From Lentimicrobium sp. (GTDB lineage: Bacteria > Bacteroidota > Bacteroidia > Bacteroidales > Lentimicrobiaceae), in NCBI GenBank assembly GCA_023957275.1, contig JAMLHF010000047.1, forward strand, positions 1 through 33,643: a DNA stretch of 33,643 nucleotides, given 5' to 3'. Shown here one piece after another: positions 7,859 to 13,704 of this stretch (position 1 is the stretch's first letter; the number at the start of each line of letters is the position of its first letter). Under the pieces are notes generated by a model. It had not been told where the DNA came from and did not search any database. It worked only from the letters and a program-made list of their open reading frames with translations. Made by a program: the position numbers and the translations under genes.

Positions 7859-8203
7859 CTATCCGGCCCTTTTCCCGCTGATCATCAACAAGTCATTTAC
7901 GGTTATCTCAGTGCTTAAGCGGCTGTTTCCCTCACTATCCGTGTAGGTGCGGTATGAAATACGGCCTTCCACTGCAATCTCCCTCCCTTTTTGGAGATAC
8001 TTTGCGCATATTTCAGCCAGTTTACCCCAAACAACCAGCGTATGCCAGTGGGTGCGGATAGACTTCTCCCCGTTTTTGCCCCTGGCAGGTTCATTGGTTG
8101 CCAGCGAAAGACGGGCCATCATACGGCCGTTTTCAAACTTTTTTACTTCAGGATCTGCCCCCAGGTGGCCGATCAGCTGAACATGATTTTTTAATGCTTT
8201 CAT
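7859..8203 (-). CDS. ssb: Single-stranded DNA-binding protein, short tail-less paralogue 3 (promoter-proximal)
   Basis: This encodes 114 residues from the ATG at 8201-8203 (MKALKNHVQLIG). The frame is open further upstream to 8335, but that extension (44 residues, Arg-rich and unlike SSB) is probably leader sequence. The OB-fold motifs are LGADPEVKKFEN, MARLSLATNE, THWHTLVVWG, KGREIAVEGRISYR and TEITVNDLLM. The protein ends SGKRAG with no acidic tip. It is closest in its N-terminal half to paralogue 1 (shared VQLIGHLGADPEVK), which suggests duplication within the cluster. It is the first gene of the presumed operon and faces a 360-bp regulatory spacer. Confidence 0.93.
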   Translation of the reverse strand: MKALKNHVQLIGHLGADPEVKKFENGRMMARLSLATNEPARGKNGEKSIRTHWHTLVVWGKLAEICAKYLQKGREIAVEGRISYRTYTDSEGNSRLSTEITVNDLLMISGKRAG

Positions 8204-8292
8204 TGTTTTTTGTTTTGAGCCCGTGAGGGCTTGTTCAACATTTATTAACTTAACCTTTTCCAACCTATACTCAGTCCGGTTGAACGATGAAG

Positions 8293-8300
8293 CAAAAGTA
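8293..8300 (-). promoter_or_regulatory. Possible -7 element for the ssb operon
   Basis: On the minus strand this reads TACTTTTG, an exact fit to the Bacteroidota -7 consensus TAnnTTTG, about 90 bp upstream of the first ssb ATG. No clear TTTG -33 element is seen at the expected distance, so the call is tentative. Confidence 0.3.
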
Positions 8301-8352
8301 TAACGGCCTGTTCTCCTGATTCGGTTATTAATCATTTACTTACGGATAAAAA

Positions 8353-8372
8353 CATTTGTAAACGTTTGTAAA
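8353..8372. repeat. Tandem 10-bp repeat, candidate operator
   Basis: Two adjacent 10-bp units, CATTTGTAAA and CGTTTGTAAA, differ at one position and are followed by CG. The 10-bp period would place both on one face of the helix, as expected for paired regulator sites. They lie between the first ssb gene and the divergent promoter at 8471, so a regulator here could affect either side. TGTAAAC is also found in the palindrome at 8700-8722. Confidence 0.45.
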
Positions 8373-8470
8373 CGCTTAATACGGATATCGGCTTTGCGCT
8401 GTTATTGCTGAACAGAACCGATCAGTCATTTGACAGGTAAATTCAGGTCAAGTGAAAAAAAGAAATGCCC

Positions 8471-8503
8471 TTGTTATATTTCTGATTTTATGCTTTATTT
8501 TTG
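8471..8503 (+). promoter_or_regulatory. Bacteroidota-type promoter for the Lys-rich small protein
   Basis: The -7 element TATTTTTG (8496-8503) matches TAnnTTTG exactly. A TTG at 8471-8473 lies 22 bp upstream as a -33-like element. The expected transcript would start near 8510, giving a leader of about 54 nt before the ATG at 8564. Confidence 0.55.
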
Positions 8504-8563
8504 TATAAAGAAATATTTTATCAATCATTGATTTAATCATTTTCTAACCAAAAAACCAAAGCT

Positions 8564-8662
8564 ATGGCAAAAAGCATGGATGCCAAAAAGGAAACGAAGA
8601 AAGCGCCAACCAAAAGCCTGAAAGAAAAGCGCGCCGAGAAAAAAGAAAAAAAGAATAAGTAG
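8564..8662 (+). CDS. Very small Lys-rich basic protein (32 aa)
   Basis: This short frame encodes 32 residues beginning MAKSMDAKKETKKAPTKSL and ending EKKNK. It is dominated by Lys with Ala, Glu, Pro and Thr. It has no hydrophobic segment and is probably disordered. Three things support it as a real gene: an exact -7 promoter motif upstream, an A-rich leader before the ATG, and a strong hairpin with a T-rich flank starting 37 bp after the stop. Similar miniproteins starting MAKSMDAKK are, to my recollection, common in Bacteroidota, but no function is known to me. A nucleic-acid- or ribosome-associated role would fit the charge pattern and is only inference. It is divergent from the ssb cluster. 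Confidence 0.65.
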   Translation: MAKSMDAKKETKKAPTKSLKEKRAEKKEKKNK

Positions 8663-8699
8663 GCAATCAGTTTCTTCGTTATTGATCTTTTTTCTATGT

Positions 8700-8730
8700 T
8701 GTAAACATGCAGCATGTTTACAGCATTTTT
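8700..8730 (+). terminator. Perfect 11-bp palindrome, probable terminator of the small gene
   Basis: TGTAAACATGC, one base A, then GCATGTTTACA (8700-8722) are perfect inverted arms, followed by GCATTTTT. A stem needs a few unpaired bases at its top, but eight or more pairs remain, and the T-rich flank fits termination of the Lys-rich gene. The same symmetry would also suit a dimeric repressor site; the sequence does not separate the two. Confidence 0.6.
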
Positions 8731-8836
8731 ATTACTATTCTGATACTATTCCGGCGATCACATGCTCTCATTATAACAATACTTATTGATACTTTACAGT
8801 TGGCTGCTATATGAAAAAGCTAAAAGATAAAACATC

Positions 8837-10120
8837 ATGAATAAACATTTAATCATTGTTTTAATCCAACTTTACTTTTTAAGCAATTCAATTTTTGCTC
8901 AGGATTTTTGGGAATTATTACCATTTCCGGATAATCAGAATATTAGTACTTTAAAGGTAAACTCTGCCGGAGAAATTTTTGTTGGCACAGTAACAGGTTA
9001 TCAGGATAATGGGATATTCCGGTCTGATAATGATGGGTTAACATGGGAAATGATGCTTAATACCAGAAATTTTCAGATTTTTGCTATTTCAATTAATTCT
9101 ATTGGAAACATTTTTGTCGGCACCGGTGATGGATTCTATCCGTTTTTAGCAAGTTTTGACAATGGTTTAAGCTGGGATACAATTCCGGTGCCTTTCAGTT
9201 CAGGTTTCGGGGAAATAGCATTTTACGGACAGGATACAGTACTTGTTGGAACAGGGGCGTACAACGGAGCAATTGTATTAAGTACACCTGACCTGGGTAT
9301 GAGTTGGGATACGCTCTTTCTGACCGAGAATCACACCAGTGAATATGTTGCAGATATTGCTATTGCCCCCAGCGGCGATATTGCAATTGGGCTGGGGTGT
9401 TATCTTCCAGACATGGGCGGTTTGTTCCGATCAACTAACGGTGGGGCTGACTGGGAGTTTCTGGGGTTGTTTAACCGCATGGTTGAAAACCTTGAATATA
9501 ATGCTCAGGGCGATCTGATTATTGGGGTAAGGGGTGGTTACGATGGTACTGGTGGAATTTATGCCATATACCACGATAATCCTGATCAGATCGTTGAGTG
9601 TCTGGCTGGGCCTAATATTAACGGACTATCCCTGAATTCAGCAGGAGATATTTTTGCTGGTTCGGGAAGTCCAAATGGGATCATCAGATCAACTGACAAT
9701 GGTCAGACATTTGAATTTATAAACGGGGGATTGCCTTTTGGAGAAATGGGTAGTTTAGAGAAAGATTATAACGATTATATCTATGCTTTAATTGATGGTG
9801 GCTCACATTATTTATTTCGCACGATTAGTCCAACAGTAACAGGTATTAATAAATTACCTGATCATGATAAAAACGGCAGTCTATTTGTTTTTCCTACCCC
9901 GGTATCAGAAGTTCTTCAAGGTAAAATATATGATAAACTACCTGATGGGATTTATAAATACACTATTACAGACATTACCGGAAGGCTAATCGCGAGCAAC
10001 CGGCTGCATGTGTTTCAGAATTCTTTCAGCATGAATGTTTCATTTCTTTCAAAGGGGTATTATGTTTTTACTATATACAGCAATGAGCTAACATATTCAG
10101 CTAAGTTTATTAAAAGCTGA
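8837..10120 (+). CDS. Secreted Asp-box/propeller-like protein with T9SS C-terminal sorting domain
   Basis: This 427-residue protein has a signal peptide ending IFAQ (about residues 1-22). Repeated blades follow with the pattern GNIFVGTGDGF, ..SFDNGLSWDT, GEIFVGT, RSTNGGADWE, RSTDNGQTFE. These are BNR/Asp-box-type propeller repeats of the kind seen in sialidase-like and Ycf48-like folds. The last 80 residues (from LFVFPTPVSEVL through DITGRLIASNR to FIKS) look like a T9SS type A sorting domain, so the product should cross the outer membrane through PorU/PorV-type machinery and be surface-attached or released. No catalytic Arg triad was identified, so an enzymatic role is not supported. The gene is clearly AT-richer than pgk or the ssb genes. 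It is followed by a degraded T9SS gene. Confidence 0.82.
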   Translation: MNKHLIIVLIQLYFLSNSIFAQDFWELLPFPDNQNISTLKVNSAGEIFVGTVTGYQDNGIFRSDNDGLTWEMMLNTRNFQIFAISINSIGNIFVGTGDGFYPFLASFDNGLSWDTIPVPFSSGFGEIAFYGQDTVLVGTGAYNGAIVLSTPDLGMSWDTLFLTENHTSEYVADIAIAPSGDIAIGLGCYLPDMGGLFRSTNGGADWEFLGLFNRMVENLEYNAQGDLIIGVRGGYDGTGGIYAIYHDNPDQIVECLAGPNINGLSLNSAGDIFAGSGSPNGIIRSTDNGQTFEFINGGLPFGEMGSLEKDYNDYIYALIDGGSHYLFRTISPTVTGINKLPDHDKNGSLFVFPTPVSEVLQGKIYDKLPDGIYKYTITDITGRLIASNRLHVFQNSFSMNVSFLSKGYYVFTIYSNELTYSAKFIKS

Positions 10121-10148
10121 GCTAATTATAAACCATAATCAAATCTCT

Positions 10149-10532
10149 ATGAAAACAATTACTAGATTACCAGGATTGTTAACTTTTTGCACAGCCTTGA
10201 ACGAACATGCGCAAATTATTTACATGAATCCTGATCCGAATGAAGATGCATGGATTGCTGGTCCGATGCCTGAAATTACTTCAGAATCTCAGGCCAGATT
10301 GAATGCAACACCTGAATTGTGATGTTGTAAAGTTGGAAAGCAAGCTCATGTAACCATATCTGTAGCAGACATGACAGGGAAAGAAATTTAAATAATTGAA
10401 CAGGGATTGAAGGACAAAGGAACCTACAAGGCTGACTTTGTAAATCCAGGGGTTGCTTCTGGTACTTACTTTTATACTCTTGAACTTGACGGAAGAAAAA
10501 GTGACACGAAAATGATGTTAATAATGCGATAA
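10149..10532 (+). pseudogene. Degraded secreted protein: N-terminal fragment joined to T9SS sorting domain
   Basis: One frame from the ATG at 10149 to the TAA at 10530 is interrupted by TGA (10320) and TAA (10389). The first part (57 residues, MKTITRLPGLLTFC... with YMNPDPNEDAWIAGPMPEI) looks like the start of an exported protein; it is reminiscent of secreted cysteine-peptidase-like proteins of Bacteroidota, though that is only recollection. The part after the stops (VTISVADMTGKEI, then KGTYKADFVNPGVASGTYFY to the end MLIMR) is a typical T9SS sorting domain. The central catalytic or binding region is missing, so a large in-frame deletion followed by point decay is the simplest reading. It lies 28 bp after the intact T9SS gene. 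Confidence 0.7.
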
Positions 10533-10555
10533 AAAGAAATACAAAAGCCAATAAA

Positions 10556-10663
10556 AGCTAAATGCAAGCGGGCGGATTATACTGATTTGAAGCATATTAC
10601 TACCAATATGCATGGTTGCCAATTAAATGCTTATTGCTGTGAAATGCCCGCCTGCACTTAGCT
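10556..10663. repeat. 108-bp imperfect inverted-repeat element
   Basis: The outer arms 10556-10573 (AGCTAAATGCAAGCGGGC) and 10646-10663 (GCCCGCCTGCACTTAGCT) pair at 16 of 18 positions. Read on the minus strand, both differences become G-U pairs. Inside, GCATATT (10592-10598) pairs with AATATGC (10605-10611), and AAGCAT (10590-10595) alternatively with ATGCTT (10627-10632). It lies in the spacer between the pseudogene and the zinc-ribbon gene. Size and structure resemble a small palindromic repeat (MITE/REP-like) or a folded recombination site. The integron attC core sequences are not matched well enough to call it that. Confidence 0.6.
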
Positions 10664-10689
10664 TCGGCTGATAATTAATTTTCAGAATT

Positions 10690-11043
10690 ATGCAGAAAAC
10701 ATGTCTCGACTGCGGCGAACCATTGGTTGGGCGGGCAGATAAAAAATTTTGCAGCGATCAGTGCCGCAACAATTACAATAACAGGCTGAACAGCGATATC
10801 ACCGGATTCATGCGTCAGATAAATAACATCCTCCGGAAGAACCGGCGCATTCTGGCAGAACTCAACCCCAATGACAAAACGACGGTGAGTAAGGAAAAGC
10901 TATCCAATCTGGGTTTTAATTTCAATTACCATACGCATCTTTACACAACCCAAAAAGGATCCACCTACCGCTTTGTTTATGAATACGGGTACCTGCCACT
11001 GGACAACGACTTTTATATGCTGGTCGTGCGGGATAAAAAGTAG
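10690..11043 (+). CDS. Small N-terminal zinc-ribbon protein of unknown function
   Basis: This 117-residue protein starts [20 protein letters not shown] and has four cysteines in a CxxC-x12-CxxxC pattern (Cys5, Cys8, Cys21, Cys25) typical of a treble-clef or zinc-ribbon knuckle. A basic, Asn/Arg-rich helix follows ([27 protein letters not shown]). The C-terminal half (about 75-117, [20 protein letters not shown] to the end) is a compact domain rich in aromatic residues. No signal peptide or membrane segment is present. I do not recognise a named function. Nucleic-acid binding is plausible from the zinc knuckle and basic helix. It lies 86 bp before pgk, which has its own promoter, so the two need not be linked. 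Confidence 0.8.
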   Translation: MQKTCLDCGEPLVGRADKKFCSDQCRNNYNNRLNSDITGFMRQINNILRKNRRILAELNPNDKTTVSKEKLSNLGFNFNYHTHLYTTQKGSTYRFVYEYGYLPLDNDFYMLVVRDKK

Positions 11044-11072
11044 ATTGCTGTGCACGGCATCCGGTTACCGGC

Positions 11073-11103
11073 TTTCAGGCAATCAGGAAATTCAGTATCT
11101 TTG
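11073..11103 (+). promoter_or_regulatory. Promoter of pgk
   Basis: TTTC at 11073-11076 (one base off the -33 consensus TTTG), a 19-bp spacer, and TATCTTTG at 11096-11103 (exact TAnnTTTG). The predicted start near 11110 leaves a leader of about 20 nt to the ATG at 11130. Confidence 0.65.
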
Positions 11104-11129
11104 TACAGTTAAAAATCAAACAGAAAGAT

Positions 11130-12386
11130 ATGAAACACATTGATTCATACGTTTTTACAGGCAAACGCGCGCTTATCCGCGTTGATTTCAACGTACCCCT
11201 GGATGATGAGCTGAAAATCACCGATACCACCCGTATTGATGCTGCGCTCTCTACAATTAAAAAGGTGCTTGCCGGAGGCGGTTCAGTAATCCTTATGTCG
11301 CACCTGGGCAGGCCTAAAAAGAATTTCGAGAATAAGCTGTCACTCAAACATATCGTTCCTTACCTGAGCCATGTGCTGGGTCAGGAAGTTAAATTCGCCG
11401 ATGATTGCATGGGCGAATCGGCCAGAACACTGAGCGCCGGACTTAAACCGGGTGAAGTGCTGCTGCTTGAAAACCTCCGTTATTACGAAGAGGAAGAAGG
11501 TAAACCCCGTTTGCCCGAAACAGCGACCGAAGAGGAGAAAAAAGCTGCCAAAGCCGCCACAAAGGAAAAACAGAAAGATTTCACCAAACAACTTTCAACT
11601 TACGGAGATTGCTACATCAATGACGCATTCGGCACTGCGCACAGGGCCCATGCTTCTACCGCGCTGGTAGCAAAATACTTCCCCGAAGATAAACTATTCG
11701 GTTACCTGATGAATGCTGAAGTCGGCAGCCTCAATAAAGTGCTGAGAGAAGGCAAAAAACCTTTTACGGCAGTACTCGGCGGCGCCAAAGTTTCCGGCAA
11801 AATACAAATCATCAACCATCTGCTGGATAAGGTGGATAACCTCATTATCGGAGGCGGCATGATGTTTACCTTTATCAGGGCACAGGGCGGCAACGTAGGC
11901 AAATCTCTGGTTGAAGAAGACCTGCTCGAACTGGCAATCAACACCCTGGAAGGCGCAAAAATGCACGGCGTCAACATTATTCTCCCGGTAGATGCGGTTG
12001 CAGCCAATGCATTTGCCAATGATGCCGATACTAAACTGGTAAAATCCGGCGAAATTCCTGACGGATGGATGGGCCTCGATATCGGACCTGAATCCGTTGC
12101 GCTGTTCGATAAGATCCTTATGAACTCACAAACCATTCTCTGGAACGGCCCCATGGGCGTTTTCGAAATGCCGGCGTTTGCCGAAGGCACCATACAGGTA
12201 GCCAAATCCATCGCCAATGCAACCCAGAAAGGCGCCTTTTCGCTGGTTGGCGGAGGAGACTCAGTTGCCGCTGTCAATAAATTCAAACTTGCTGATAAAG
12301 TGAGTTACGTCAGCACTGGCGGAGGTGCCATGCTTGAATTTATCGAAGGAAAAATCCTCCCCGGTGTAGCAGCCATTGAGGAATAA
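11130..12386 (+). CDS. pgk: Phosphoglycerate kinase
   Basis: This 418-residue cytosolic enzyme converts 1,3-bisphosphoglycerate and ADP to 3-phosphoglycerate and ATP in glycolysis, and the reverse in gluconeogenesis. Family motifs run in order: [10 protein letters not shown] near the N-terminus, [70 protein letters not shown] and [12 protein letters not shown] Lys/Glu/Ala-rich insertion of about 30 residues follows [12 protein letters not shown] ([20 protein letters not shown]). This makes it somewhat longer than the usual 390-400 residues; such an insert is, I believe, common in Bacteroidota Pgk. The gene stands alone, with its own promoter (11073-11103) and terminator (12414-12444). Confidence 0.98.
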   Translation: MKHIDSYVFTGKRALIRVDFNVPLDDELKITDTTRIDAALSTIKKVLAGGGSVILMSHLGRPKKNFENKLSLKHIVPYLSHVLGQEVKFADDCMGESARTLSAGLKPGEVLLLENLRYYEEEEGKPRLPETATEEEKKAAKAATKEKQKDFTKQLSTYGDCYINDAFGTAHRAHASTALVAKYFPEDKLFGYLMNAEVGSLNKVLREGKKPFTAVLGGAKVSGKIQIINHLLDKVDNLIIGGGMMFTFIRAQGGNVGKSLVEEDLLELAINTLEGAKMHGVNIILPVDAVAANAFANDADTKLVKSGEIPDGWMGLDIGPESVALFDKILMNSQTILWNGPMGVFEMPAFAEGTIQVAKSIANATQKGAFSLVGGGDSVAAVNKFKLADKVSYVSTGGGAMLEFIEGKILPGVAAIEE

Positions 12387-12413
12387 CCAACTGAAAAAAT
12401 GTGATTTAAAATC

Positions 12414-12444
12414 AGCCCCGGTGCCATGTCGCCGGGGCTTTTTG
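12414..12444 (+). terminator. Rho-independent terminator of pgk
   Basis: AGCCCCGG (12414-12421) and CCGGGGCT (12432-12439) form a perfect 8-bp GC-rich stem with a 10-nt loop, followed directly by TTTTG. It begins 27 bp after the pgk stop. Confidence 0.9.
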
Positions 12445-12552
12445 TTTAAAACACGCATGCTGCTCAGGTTCCGAATTTTTCCTTGTTCTTAGTTCTTATA
12501 TTTAAAATATTAAGGAATGTAAAACCCTTTGCGGGAAAATCGTCCCATTTCA

Positions 12553-13704
12553 TTACTGAACAACACGTCGGGAAATTCCGGCAGGTAGCCTTGACAATAA
12601 TTCATAATTCAACTGATTGCTGAGTTCACTGAATGAAGCCACACTGATGCTGAGCTCTCCCTGATCTCCGATTAAAATTACTTCATCGCCGGTATTCACA
12701 TCCGTAAGGGCTGTTACGTCCGCAATCAGCATATTCATATTGATCATTCCGATGATGGGCAGGCGTTGTTCCCGGATAAGCACCGATCCCGAATTACTGA
12801 GCGAACGGCTGTATCCATGCGCATAACCGGCAGGTATTACCGCGATCTTTTTGTGCGCTGACGCCTGAAATGTGGTTCCGTAACTGATAAATTCGCCCTG
12901 CTTAACATCCTTCAGGGCCATGACGCTGCTTTTCCAGCGTATAATCCGGTGCAGAGGATCTTTTTTGTCTTTTCTGCGCCCGATGTATTGAATCAGTGTT
13001 TCCAGGCTCGGCCAGTAACCATACTGAAGTATCCCTATGCGAACCATATTGAAACGGAAAGCAGGATAAGTAATTGTTGCTGCCGAACTGGCAGCATGTA
13101 GCACAGATGGCCGGAGGCCGTTCTGCTCAAAGAGTGAGACAAGGCGTTTAAATTGTTTGATCTGGCGGTGAATCCTGACATGATTGGCGATGCTTTCGGC
13201 TCCGGCCAGATGGGTGCAAAGTCCGACAAGCTCAAGTGTCTCAGGTTTTGACCTGATCAGGCTGATTGCCTTTGCGGCATCGGCAGCATTTAAACCCGTC
13301 CGGTTCATGCCGGTTTCAAACTCAATATGTATGCGCGCCTTTTTCTTTTGTTTCCCGGCTTCTTTCATACATAACCGCAGCCTTTCCAGATCAAATATCC
13401 AGCATTCGATCTCATTTCTGATTACCCACGAAAGTTGATCCTTCGGAATCCAACCCATAATCATAATAGCTGATCCGGGCTGTTTTACCTTCATCACCCG
13501 GCAGGCTTCATCCACGCTGAAAACCGAAAAGTGATCAATCCCAAAACTTTCCGCAGCAGGCACATACTGTTCGATTCCATGACCATAAGCGTTCCCTTTT
13601 ACTACCGAGGAAATTCTGACATTTTTCTTTACCAGACGCTTTATAAAACGGATATTATGCTCCAGTGCATTCAGACTTATTTCAATTTCTGTAGGTGTTC
13701 TCAT
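12553..13704 (-). CDS. alr: Alanine racemase family protein, divergent active-site motifs
   Basis: This 383-residue PLP-dependent fold-type III enzyme would interconvert L- and D-alanine or a related amino acid. The PLP lysine is Lys36 in VVKGNAYGHG. ETGMNRTGL keeps the conserved Arg, CTHLAGAES the His, HAASSAA the Ser, and MVRIGILQYG the second Arg. The second catalytic Tyr is Tyr294 in PAGYAHGYSR, where the usual GYADG has His296 instead of Asp. The later GMINMNMLIADVT has Asn where most alanine racemases have MD. These changes fit a separate Alr-like subgroup rather than decay, because the rest is intact. The start overlaps the end of the symporter gene by 23 bp, indicating coupling and a shared substrate; the exact substrate is unproven. 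The gene symbol is by family. Confidence 0.85.
   Translation of the reverse strand: MRTPTEIEISLNALEHNIRFIKRLVKKNVRISSVVKGNAYGHGIEQYVPAAESFGIDHFSVFSVDEACRVMKVKQPGSAIMIMGWIPKDQLSWVIRNEIECWIFDLERLRLCMKEAGKQKKKARIHIEFETGMNRTGLNAADAAKAISLIRSKPETLELVGLCTHLAGAESIANHVRIHRQIKQFKRLVSLFEQNGLRPSVLHAASSAATITYPAFRFNMVRIGILQYGYWPSLETLIQYIGRRKDKKDPLHRIIRWKSSVMALKDVKQGEFISYGTTFQASAHKKIAVIPAGYAHGYSRSLSNSGSVLIREQRLPIIGMINMNMLIADVTALTDVNTGDEVILIGDQGELSISVASFSELSNQLNYELLSRLPAGISRRVVQ

Noticed and set aside
7061-8203. Phage or mobile-element origin of the ssb cluster
   Set aside because: No integrase, recombinase, phage structural gene or att site is present nearby, and the composition matches the surrounding chromosomal genes.
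8204-8335. 44-residue N-terminal extension of the first ssb gene
   Set aside because: The added residues are not SSB-like, the two paralogues start at the equivalent of codon 45, and a -7 promoter motif lies inside the extension.
8533-8715. Minus-strand 60-residue hydrophobic frame opposite the Lys-rich gene
   Set aside because: It is the complement of a Lys-rich frame, which automatically yields Phe/Leu-rich sequence, and it has no promoter or ribosome site. The plus-strand reading is better supported.
10276-10551. Minus-strand 91-residue frame with hydrophobic start across the pseudogene
   Set aside because: The plus strand here encodes recognisable T9SS sorting-domain sequence, so the antisense frame is a by-product.
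10556-10663. Integron attC site
   Set aside because: Length and folding fit, but the expected core ends (RYYYAAC and GTTRRRY) are replaced by AGCTAAA and CTTAGCT, and there is no integrase or cassette array in view. Kept as an unclassified inverted repeat.
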